Source of the DNA: Roseiarcus sp963832305
GTDB taxonomy: Bacteria > Pseudomonadota > Alphaproteobacteria > Rhizobiales > Beijerinckiaceae
Reading direction: 5' to 3'
DNA length: 64,000 nt
Assembly (NCBI GenBank): GCA_963832305.1
Contig: CAWHTU010000016.1
Span: forward strand, 186,001 to 250,000
The translations under genes were made by a program, and so were the position numbers. The first letter of the stretch is position 1, and each line of letters starts with the position of its first letter. Of this stretch, positions 1-6,883 are shown in pieces. The notes beneath the pieces were generated by a model. That model did not search any database. It saw nothing but the letters and a program-made list of their open reading frames with translations, and was not told the DNA's origin.

Positions 1-419
1 CAGGTTCGAAATGCGTCCCACAGCATCCGGTCGGTGACTTTGGGGTTTGTCGCCGAGGGCGTGATAAACAGGATGCCGTTCTCGGAATAGACGTCGGAAG
101 CGGGAATGGTTACGCCGGAATTGAAATGGCCGACGACGAACTTGACCCCATCGCCAACGAACTTGTTGGCGACCGACACGCCCTGCTTCGGGTCGGAGAC
201 GTCGTCGCCCGGCTCGACTTCGATCTTTTGCCCGAGAATGCCCCCAGCCTTGTTGATGTCCTCGGCGGCCTGCTCGACGCCCTGGGTGAGTTGCGCGCCG
301 AACGCCGCGTTGGCGCCGGTGATCGGCCCCGCTACGCCGATTTTGATTTGCGCTTGCGCCCCGGTTGCGAGCCAGAGCGACAATGCGACCGGAATGGCTT
401 TCAGAACGAGGGTCCGCAT
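1..419 (-). CDS. Branched-chain amino-acid ABC transporter substrate-binding protein, N-terminal part
   Basis: Partial gene running off the left edge, about 140 residues visible. It opens with a signal peptide (MRTLVLK, a hydrophobic stretch, then AQAQ) followed by the LivK-family core IKIGVAGPITGANAAFG. The segments GGILGQKIEVEPGDD and VVGHFNSGVTIPASD are the usual ligand-binding loops of periplasmic type I binding proteins. Two ATG codons are adjacent. The second is chosen because GGAGG lies 5 bases before it, but only 2 before the first. It is divergent from the CGNR-LivH pair, so it probably feeds the same importer. Confidence 0.9.
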   Translation of the reverse strand, partial: MRTLVLKAIPVALSLWLATGAQAQIKIGVAGPITGANAAFGAQLTQGVEQAAEDINKAGGILGQKIEVEPGDDVSDPKQGVSVANKFVGDGVKFVVGHFNSGVTIPASDVYSENGILFITPSATNPKVTDRMLWDAFRT

Positions 420-493
420 CATAACCTCCATTACGAGATTGAGGGGTTAGCTTGCGCAGACTAGCCATGATGGATTAACCTGTAAAGATCATA

Positions 494-1132
494 ATGACGG
501 TTAGTGCGTCCGCTCCTCCTCCCTCCCGCGCCGGTTCGCTGCCGCTGATCGCCGACGACCTCGCGCTCGATTTCGCCAACACCGAATCCGGTCGCGGCTT
601 CCCCTCGCACGAGAACCATCTCCGCGCGGCTGAACACGTCGCCCAATGGCTCAAGCACGCCAAGGCGCTGCCGCCTGAAGACGCCGACTGGCTCGCGGAT
701 CAGGTCTCCGCGCGGCCCGATCTGGCCGCCGACCTCATGACCAAGGCTCTCGCCCTGCGCGAGGCGATTCACGACATCGGGGCGGCGCTCGGTGGTCGCG
801 CCAAGCCGCCCGCCGCTTCGCTCGCTGGCCTTTCCGCGCTTCATGCGCGATTCGTGGCTCGCGCCGCGCTCGCGCCCGGCGTGCTCTCCTGCCGCTGGCG
901 CTGGAGCGTGCGCGACGCGCCGGTCGAAGCGGCGCTCGGCCCAATCGCGCTCGCGGCGGTGAGGCTGTTCACGGAAGGCGATATGCATCGGATCCGGGAG
1001 TGCGGCGGACACGCTTGCGGCTGGCTCTTCTATGACCGGAGCAAGAACAATCGGCGCCGCTGGTGCGAGATGGAGGTCTGCGGCAATCGCGCCAAGCAGC
1101 GGCGTCTCGCAGCGCGGAGGCGCGCGGATTGA
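494..1132 (+). CDS. CGNR zinc-finger / ABATE-domain putative regulator
   Basis: 212 aa. The N-terminal half (LIADDLALDFANTE) matches the start of the ABATE domain. The C-terminus holds the CGNR zinc finger: CGGHACGWLFYDRSKNNRR, then RWCEMEVCGNRAKQRR, with four cysteines and the name-giving CGNR. Such proteins are thought to be stress-responsive transcription factors; the target is unknown. Its stop codon overlaps the TTG start of the LivH-type permease (TTGA), so the two are probably translationally coupled. This makes it a candidate regulator of the flanking branched-chain amino-acid transport genes. Confidence 0.85.
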   Translation: MTVSASAPPPSRAGSLPLIADDLALDFANTESGRGFPSHENHLRAAEHVAQWLKHAKALPPEDADWLADQVSARPDLAADLMTKALALREAIHDIGAALGGRAKPPAASLAGLSALHARFVARAALAPGVLSCRWRWSVRDAPVEAALGPIALAAVRLFTEGDMHRIRECGGHACGWLFYDRSKNNRRRWCEMEVCGNRAKQRRLAARRRAD

Positions 1133-2481
1133 GCCGCCGCCAGGTGCTTCGCCTCATCGTTCTTTTGGCCGCAGCGATGCTCGCCGGCTGCTCGCCAGCG
1201 CTCGAAACCGACCAGGCGAGGCTCTGCCGCATGGCGTTGCCGGCGCTGATGCCGCAAGAGACTCGGATCGACATTCTGGCGCAAAGACCTGACCCCGACG
1301 GGCGGGGCCTAAGCGTCGCCTTCACCGCGTTCACGCCCGGCGGAGAGCCTCGCAATCATCTCGCCGCGTGCCGCTTTCGCGAGCCGGGACGGCCGAATCA
1401 GTCGCGCGATCTCGTATCGCTGACGATCGACGGACGGCCCCTTTCGGAGGCGCGGCTCTTCGCGCTCATCCGCTATTGGCTGGCGACGCCGGAGGGCCGC
1501 GCGGCCGATCCTGCCCCGCTCGGCGACGTCAGCGGGCTTCCCGTCGTGCCTCATTCTCTCGCCTATGGATTGCAGATGGCGCTCGACGGGTTGCCGCTGG
1601 CGGCGATCTACGGGCTCCTCGCGGCGGCCTACTCGCTGATCTACGGCCTGATCGGGCGCATCAATTTCGCCTTCGGCGAAATGGCCGCCGCCGGCGGCTA
1701 CGCCGCGGCGATCGCAGCCCTGGCGTTGGTCCTCTGGCCGCCCGCGCCCCTCTTGATCGCGGCCTTCGCTCTCGCGGCCGCGGTTGCGGCGGGTTGGGGC
1801 TTCGCCGCCGCGCGAGCGGTCTTCATTCCGCTGCGCCAGGCTCGCGGCCAGCAGGTGCTTGTGGCGTCCGTCGGACTTGCGCTCTTTCTCCGCGAGCTGT
1901 TGCGGCTGGCGCAGGGCGACCGGAGCTGGATGAGCCCGCAGCTCAATCAGCCGTTCGCGCTCGCGCGAGCGGGCGACTTCGTAGCCGTCGCCACGCCAAT
2001 GGCGTTTCTCGCCAGCGGCGTCACGCTCGCCGCCGGGCTCGCTCTTCTCGTCATCTTTCGCCATTCCCGCATCGGCCGCGAGTGGCGCGCCTATGCCGAC
2101 GATCCGCTCGCCGCCGAGTTGATGGGCGTGAGCCCGGCGGCGATCACCGCCCGCGCCTTCGCCCTCTCCGGCGCCCTCGCCGGGCTCGCCGGCGCGATCA
2201 TGACGGCGACGTTCGGCGCAGTCGGCTATGGCCTTTCGGCGACGCTGACCCTGAAGGCGCTTGCCGCGGCGATCGTCGGGGGGATCGGCTCGCTGCCCGG
2301 AGCTTTTCTCGGCGGGCTCATCGTCGGAGCCGCCGAAACCGGCTGGTCGGCGCTGTTCCCGATCGATTATCGCGACACCGCGGTTTATGCGCTTCTGGCG
2401 ATTTTCATTGCGCTGCGCCCGTCGGGCCTCCTGGGCAGTCGCGAGGCGGTGACGCACAACCTGTTCCCACGCCGGTCTTGA
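1129..2481 (+). CDS. LivH-type branched-chain amino-acid ABC permease with N-terminal lipoprotein-like domain
   Basis: 450 aa from a TTG start that overlaps the upstream stop codon; longer in-frame starts lie inside the CGNR gene. Residues 1-20 form a lipoprotein signal with lipobox LAGC. About 110 periplasmic-type residues with several cysteines follow. The LivH permease starts near residue 145 (LQMALDGLPLAAIYGLLAAAYS) and has many membrane helices and the coupling segment SRIGREWRAYADDPLAAELMG. LivH proteins are normally about 290-310 aa, so the front end is an extra domain. No LivM, LivG or LivF follows, so the remaining subunits must be encoded elsewhere. Confidence 0.85.
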   Translation: MSRRQVLRLIVLLAAAMLAGCSPALETDQARLCRMALPALMPQETRIDILAQRPDPDGRGLSVAFTAFTPGGEPRNHLAACRFREPGRPNQSRDLVSLTIDGRPLSEARLFALIRYWLATPEGRAADPAPLGDVSGLPVVPHSLAYGLQMALDGLPLAAIYGLLAAAYSLIYGLIGRINFAFGEMAAAGGYAAAIAALALVLWPPAPLLIAAFALAAAVAAGWGFAAARAVFIPLRQARGQQVLVASVGLALFLRELLRLAQGDRSWMSPQLNQPFALARAGDFVAVATPMAFLASGVTLAAGLALLVIFRHSRIGREWRAYADDPLAAELMGVSPAAITARAFALSGALAGLAGAIMTATFGAVGYGLSATLTLKALAAAIVGGIGSLPGAFLGGLIVGAAETGWSALFPIDYRDTAVYALLAIFIALRPSGLLGSREAVTHNLFPRRS

Positions 2482-2544
2482 CTTGGCGCCGCCGCCTCCC
2501 ACATCCTTGGCCGCGCTGGCCGACCCCGCGCACGGAGGCTCCTC

Positions 2545-2994
2545 ATGTCCAATGTTCACGCCGCAACGCCGGGGAACGTAATCCGCGCCGACGCGCTGGT
2601 TGGCGTTCGCACGCGTCGCATTCTCGCCGTTTGCATCGATTTCGTGCTGGTCAGCGTGCTCGTCGCGGCGATCTGGTTTGCCTCGATCGTGCTGACCTTC
2701 GGCCTGGCGCTGCTCTTCCTGCATCTGACGCTCTGGCCGATCGTCGCCTTCTTTTACAACGGGCTCACCGTCTCCGGCCCCAACATGGCGACGCCCGGCA
2801 TGCGGGCGCTCGACCTGGAAATGCGGATGAACGACTCGGGCGCGCGAGTTCCGTTCATCAACGCGGCGGTCCACGCGGTGCTGTTCTATGTCAGCTGGTG
2901 CTTCCCGCCTGTCTTTCTCGTTTCGCTCATCGACGCCGAGAAGCGATGCCTGCACGACATCATCGCCGGCGTCGTGATCGTCAGGAGGCTCTGA
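2545..2994 (+). CDS. RDD family membrane protein
   Basis: 149 aa with three or four predicted membrane helices. The N-terminal segment GVRTRRILAVCIDFVLVS carries the Arg/Asp pair of RDD proteins. The second conserved block, TPGMRALDLEMR, follows the second helix, and the C-terminal block reads CLHDIIAGVVIVRR. RDD proteins are small inner-membrane proteins of mostly unknown role, some linked to ion exchange. It lies 63 bases after the permease and may be co-transcribed with it. No specific substrate can be assigned. Confidence 0.85.
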   Translation: MSNVHAATPGNVIRADALVGVRTRRILAVCIDFVLVSVLVAAIWFASIVLTFGLALLFLHLTLWPIVAFFYNGLTVSGPNMATPGMRALDLEMRMNDSGARVPFINAAVHAVLFYVSWCFPPVFLVSLIDAEKRCLHDIIAGVVIVRRL

Positions 2995-3067
2995 TCCGAC
3001 GGTTCCACGACATTCGTGAGGACCCCCATGCGCCGTTGGCGGAAGCGGGCGCGGAGCGGGAGAACGC

Positions 3068-3811
3068 GTGACCAGGGAAGCGCGCGACGCCCCGCAGTTC
3101 TATCTCACCGCTCCGTCGGCATGCCCCTACCTGCCCGGCCAGCAGGAGCGGAAAATCTTCACCCATCTGGTCGGCAAGCGGGCGGCGGCGCTCAACGACC
3201 TCCTCACCCAGACCGGTTTCCGCCGCTCGCAGACGATCGCATACCGGCCGGCGTGCGAGAGCTGCCGGGCCTGCGTGTCGGTCAGGGTGCTGGTTGACGA
3301 TTTCCACCCGTCCGTGAGCCAGCGCCGGGCGATCCGGGCCAACGCCGACCTCGCCGGCGTTTTCGCCGCGCCGAAGCCGACCAACGAGCACTACGCGCTC
3401 TTCCGCTCCTATCTCGACAAGCGGCACCCCTACGGCGGGATGGCGGATATGTCGTCGCTCGATTTCGCGATGATGGTCGAGGACACTCATATCGACACCG
3501 TCCTCACCGAATATCGGCCTTCGAGCCTGATGGGCGACGGCCAGGGCTCCGGTCCCCTCCTCGCCGTGTGCCTCACCGACCGCCTCGCCGACGGACTGTC
3601 GCTCGTCTATTCCTTCTACGATCCCGACGTGACGCGCCGGTCGCTCGGCAGTTTCGTGATCCTCGACCATATCGAGAAGGCGCGGCGCCTCGGCCTGCCC
3701 CACGTCTATCTCGGCTATTGGGTCGAGGGCTCCAGGAAGATGGGCTACAAGGCCTCCTACCTGCCGCAGGAGCGCCTCGGCCTGCACGGCTGGGCAAGGG
3801 TGGAGCGGTAG
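3068..3811 (+). CDS. bpt: Aspartate/glutamate leucyltransferase (arginyl-tRNA-protein transferase family)
   Basis: 247 aa from a GTG start. It transfers Leu (or Arg) from charged tRNA to proteins with N-terminal Asp or Glu, marking them for degradation by ClpAP in the bacterial N-end rule. The family start FYLTAPSACPYLPGQQERK is present, followed by YRPACESCRACVSVRV, the conserved Cys cluster. The C-terminal GNAT-like part includes VYLGYWVEGSRKMGYKASYLP, typical of Bpt. Length matches the family. The frame is intact and downstream of the RDD gene. Confidence 0.95.
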   Translation: MTREARDAPQFYLTAPSACPYLPGQQERKIFTHLVGKRAAALNDLLTQTGFRRSQTIAYRPACESCRACVSVRVLVDDFHPSVSQRRAIRANADLAGVFAAPKPTNEHYALFRSYLDKRHPYGGMADMSSLDFAMMVEDTHIDTVLTEYRPSSLMGDGQGSGPLLAVCLTDRLADGLSLVYSFYDPDVTRRSLGSFVILDHIEKARRLGLPHVYLGYWVEGSRKMGYKASYLPQERLGLHGWARVER

Positions 3812-3929
3812 GGGCGCAGGGGCCGGCGCGCGCCGAGGCAATTTCCGAGCCGGTTTCGCGCGATTTCGAGAGCTCGCAACGCCAGTTCCGACTCGCTGGT
3901 CCGCGGCAGCCGAGGCTCCACAGCCCGGC

Positions 3930-5120
3930 TCACGCCTCGGGAAGGCGGATCAGGAAGCCGTCCACGATAAGCTTGCGCGCCAGCTCGATTTGCTGCGCCT
4001 CCGCGATATCGGGAATATCGCCAACCTGGAACGCTCCGGTTCGCCTCGACAGATAGAGCATTGCGCCGCGATGATCCTGCCCGGCCGGCACGAGGGATTG
4101 GGCGAACTGGAGCGCCACGCCGTCGCCTAGCGCGAGAACGCGGGAATAGAGCGGGTGGGACCTCTCGACCCAGGTCCTCGCGCTGATCTGTCCAGCGTCA
4201 ACGGCGTCGGCGACCAGACGGCCAGCGAGCGAACACCGGCCGCGACGGACCAGCACGTCCTCGAGCGCGCTCACGCCTTCCGATAAGGCCGTCCCGTCGA
4301 TGGAACCCAGTGCGTCTCGCACCATGTCGCCAAGCTGTGCGCGCTCGGCGGCCTTGGCGAGGTATCTGGGCGGCAACTGGCTCAGCAGGCGGTCATTCCT
4401 GAGACTTAGCGACTCCAGGGTCTTGACCGCCAACGCCATGACTGTGGGCGGGTGGATTCCGATGGTCAGGTGGATGGAGGAACCTTCCTGCGCCTCCGCT
4501 GCATGCACCCGGCCACGCGGCAGGTAGAGCACGTCCCCCGCTTCAAGGATGAGATCACTCGGCTCCGGCAAGCTGTCGATCGCAAACCTGTCGCGAAGCG
4601 GCAGCAGGCGCGGCGGCACATCGGCCTCGGGACCGTAGACGTGCCAGGTCTTGGAGCCGTCGATCTGCAGGATCAGCACGTCGTGGTCGTCGTAGTGGGC
4701 GAGGAACCCTTGCGACTTCGGCGGGGTGACGTAGGCGTTTACCTGGGTCTCGAAATTGAGCTCCACCTCAATGGCGTGCGCGAGGGTTGCGACCGAGGGG
4801 ATATGGCGGTCCAGGCCATTGAGCACGACGGTGTAGCCGTCGGCGAGATGGTTGCGGACGCGGACCATGTCCACGCTTCCATTGGAAAGACGGAAGTCCT
4901 CCGGCGACTTGGGGCGATCGCTTCGCACGAGACGCACGGCGGTCTGATCCGGCCGGACGTACTGGAGGAAAGTCTCCATGGCGCAGACGCTGAACAGGCT
5001 TGCGAAGTCATCCGGTTGGCCCTTTCTGACTATGCAGGCCTTCCTGCCCCAAACCTCTGCGATGAAGGCGTCCACCGTCATGGGGCGCAGCAGCCATGCG
5101 AGGGACGCATCCGCGCTCAT
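3930..5120 (-). CDS. JmjC/ROXA-type cupin 2-oxoglutarate oxygenase of the RiPP cluster
   Basis: 396 aa. The cupin core around residues 138-222 carries the iron triad H142-Y-D144 (in GFLAHYDDHDVLILQIDG) and H206 (LPRGRVHAAEA). The block SSIHLTIGIHP is typical of cupin_4/ROXA-like Fe(II)/2OG hydroxylases, some of which hydroxylate His or Arg side chains in ribosomal proteins. The C-terminal 170 residues resemble the winged-helix/dimer region of that family. The start overlaps the stop of the radical SAM gene (ATGA), so the two are translationally coupled. I infer that it hydroxylates the modified precursor peptide, though a ribosomal target cannot be excluded. Relatives of cyclophane maturases with a 2OG oxygenase partner are known. 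Confidence 0.85.
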   Translation of the reverse strand: MSADASLAWLLRPMTVDAFIAEVWGRKACIVRKGQPDDFASLFSVCAMETFLQYVRPDQTAVRLVRSDRPKSPEDFRLSNGSVDMVRVRNHLADGYTVVLNGLDRHIPSVATLAHAIEVELNFETQVNAYVTPPKSQGFLAHYDDHDVLILQIDGSKTWHVYGPEADVPPRLLPLRDRFAIDSLPEPSDLILEAGDVLYLPRGRVHAAEAQEGSSIHLTIGIHPPTVMALAVKTLESLSLRNDRLLSQLPPRYLAKAAERAQLGDMVRDALGSIDGTALSEGVSALEDVLVRRGRCSLAGRLVADAVDAGQISARTWVERSHPLYSRVLALGDGVALQFAQSLVPAGQDHRGAMLYLSRRTGAFQVGDIPDIAEAQQIELARKLIVDGFLIRLPEA

Positions 5121-6367
5121 GCTGCAACGAATTTGTCGGCGATGAGCTCGGGCGGATAGCCGTTTGCCGTCAGCTCATCGCAGACGACCTGGTACATGAC
5201 CTTGTAGGCGTCGCAATAGACGCTCGGATGGTCGAAACCGTCGGAGTGCGAAAAGCGGTTCTCGATGTCCCCGCCGCGGCATATCTCGCGCCAGCGGCAG
5301 TCGGCGCAGCCGGTCGGCAGAGAAGAGCTGATCCGCTCGATGTCGCTGAAGATCGGATCGGCCAAAAACTCGCGCAGCGTGTGCTCCGCCACCGAATAGA
5401 CCGGCGTGCGCCGATACCAGGCCAGAGCCGGGATGAAGGTGTCGTCGACGGCGACGGTGCCGTCGCTGCGCGCGATCACGATTTGATTCGACTTGCGGTG
5501 GCGCCTGAACAGGCTTCCCGGAGCGACGCCCGGGCGGAAGTGCGCCAGCGCCTGGTCGATGAACTTGACGCTGACCTGTGGATCGTCCTCGGCCAGCCAC
5601 TCCCGGAAGATGTCGGCGAGACAGGCGCCGTAAGCAGCCCCGACGCCCGACGAGATCAAGGCTGCGTCGCTTGCGTCACGATCGGGCAGCAGGAAACTGA
5701 GCTCACGCACCCCCAGCCTCCGCAGATAGCGATAGATACTGCGGTAGTCATTTTCATGATGCACGACGCTGATGGTCGAAGGCAGCGATACTCCCCGATC
5801 GTAGGCTTCCACAAGGCGCCGGATAGCCTGCTCGGTCTTTTTGAACGTGGAACGGCCGCGCCGGTCCAGCCGGAACCGGTCATGGTCAGCCTGCGCCCCA
5901 TCGATGCTGACGCCGATGCCGACACGGTGCTCGATGAACGCGTCGATCCAGCGCTCGTCCACAAACATGCCGTTGGTCTGGATGGACAGGTCGAGCGCCG
6001 CCACAGGCTCGATGACCTCGCGCAGGCGTCGGCAGGTCTTGTCGAAGACGTCGGCGCCGACGAGCATCGGCTCTCCGCCATGGAAGGAAAGCCGGACGCG
6101 GGGAATGCGTAGCTCCTGGCAGCCCTGCGCGATCCATCGCGCCAGGGCGTCGGTAACCTTGAGAGACGCACGGGCGGGCCGGCCCATCGGCGTCTTCTCG
6201 CCCATGTTGAAGTAGTAGCAGTATGAGCAGTTGATGTTGCAGCGCTCGGCGATCTTGTAGATCACCTGCAGCGCCTCAATGGAGTCCGGCTCGGCGGCGC
6301 TCCATTCCCGGCGACCGCCTGCACCCGCTGCAACTCTGAGTCCGACCAGCTCTTCAGAGTTCGTCAT
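5117..6367 (-). CDS. Radical SAM/SPASM peptide maturase (cyclophane-forming type)
   Basis: 416 aa. The radical SAM motif CNINCSYC puts cysteines at 43, 47 and 50 for the SAM-binding 4Fe-4S cluster. GGEP at 97-100 and SIQTNG near 128 are further family marks. The C-terminal SPASM-like region has C354, C357 and C363, with GG at 365-366, then FSHSDGFDHPSVYC ending at C385. This pattern is typical of maturases of the FxsB/GrrM/triceptide group, which join an aromatic ring to a neighbouring side-chain carbon. It lies 30 bases after the precursor gene and overlaps the oxygenase gene by 4 bases. Peptide modification is a strong inference; the exact bond is not. Confidence 0.9.
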   Translation of the reverse strand: MTNSEELVGLRVAAGAGGRREWSAAEPDSIEALQVIYKIAERCNINCSYCYYFNMGEKTPMGRPARASLKVTDALARWIAQGCQELRIPRVRLSFHGGEPMLVGADVFDKTCRRLREVIEPVAALDLSIQTNGMFVDERWIDAFIEHRVGIGVSIDGAQADHDRFRLDRRGRSTFKKTEQAIRRLVEAYDRGVSLPSTISVVHHENDYRSIYRYLRRLGVRELSFLLPDRDASDAALISSGVGAAYGACLADIFREWLAEDDPQVSVKFIDQALAHFRPGVAPGSLFRRHRKSNQIVIARSDGTVAVDDTFIPALAWYRRTPVYSVAEHTLREFLADPIFSDIERISSSLPTGCADCRWREICRGGDIENRFSHSDGFDHPSVYCDAYKVMYQVVCDELTANGYPPELIADKFVAA

Positions 6368-6397
6368 GCCGGTTTGACCAGAATGCCGATCCGGCCG

Positions 6398-6676
6398 CTA
6401 GTCCCGGATCACGCCGAGTTGGTTGATGATGCTGACGATGTCCTGCAGGTTCGAGACGGTGGCGGCTTGGTTGTAGTCTCCGTCCCCAGTTTGGACGTGG
6501 TTGCCGCCGCCTCTCTGGGTATAGCCGCCACCGCTCTGACTGTAATCCGTCGCCGCCACAAGGCCGACTACGGCTGTTGGCGTGAGCAGCCCATCGATGA
6601 TGGCTTGGCCGATCAGCTTGCGGCCCTCGACGCTCAGGGTCTTGAGACGCTTATCGTCTGAAGGTTGATCGCCCAT
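6398..6676 (-). CDS. Putative RiPP precursor peptide with four aromatic-X-Gln motifs
   Basis: 92 aa. Residues 1-43 look like a leader (charged, then LIGQAIIDGLLTPTAVVGLV). The core spans residues 45-70 with YSQ, YTQ, HVQ and YNQ at 45, 52, 60 and 68, separated by glycine-rich linkers (SGGG, RGGGN, TGDGD). A 22-residue tail with hydrophobic spacing follows. A strong ribosome site AGGAGG lies at 6684-6689, 7 bases before the ATG. It is the first gene of the operon with the radical SAM enzyme and the JmjC oxygenase. Three-residue motifs beginning with Tyr or His are what triceptide-type enzymes crosslink, so these are the likely modification sites. No cysteine is present, so thioether chemistry is excluded. 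Confidence 0.85.
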   Translation of the reverse strand: MGDQPSDDKRLKTLSVEGRKLIGQAIIDGLLTPTAVVGLVAATDYSQSGGGYTQRGGGNHVQTGDGDYNQAATVSNLQDIVSIINQLGVIRD

Positions 6677-6800
6677 GGTTTATCCTCCTAAATGTTTGAA
6701 ATAAGTGATCTTTATGTACGGAATAAGCAAGACGAACCTTTTTTGGAATTCGACTTTAAGTCAATACGTATTACTTCCCATATTTGACGATCCTGAAATG
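6677..6800 (-). promoter_or_regulatory. AT-rich leader/promoter region of the RiPP operon
   Basis: This stretch is far more AT-rich than the rest of the window. It holds the strong ribosome site at 6684-6689. Two adjacent short palindromes, GACTTTAAGTC (6752-6762) and AATACGTATT (6763-6772), lie about 80-95 bases upstream of the precursor start and could be an operator. On the minus strand TTGACT starts within the first palindrome and may serve as a -35 element, but no convincing -10 box at good spacing was found. Confidence 0.45.
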
Positions 6801-6803
6801 ACT

Positions 6804-6851
6804 CTTGTATTTCGACTGCATGTCCGCGCCGATCTGGCGAAGGGTCGCGAT
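6804..6851 (-). pseudogene. Remnant of an L-serine dehydratase 3' end (fragment B)
   Basis: Read on the minus strand this encodes IATLRQIGADMQSKYK, 14 of 16 residues identical to the C-terminal segment of the L-serine dehydratase gene at 9540-10913 once that gene's frameshift is corrected. The match stops abruptly after the final Lys codon, in the AT-rich sequence upstream of the RiPP operon. It has the same orientation as the intact gene. Together with the fragment at 8100-8145 it marks a second, decayed copy now separated by the MetE-like gene. Confidence 0.75.
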
Positions 6852-6883
6852 GCGCCGCTGAAGGAGACGCGGGCCCATTCCTC

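Noticed and set aside
1309..2955. 548-codon open frame antisense to the LivH gene
   Set aside because: Very rich in Arg, Glu and Gly and opposite a clear membrane protein gene; a product of high GC, not a gene. Other long antisense frames were left out for the same reason.
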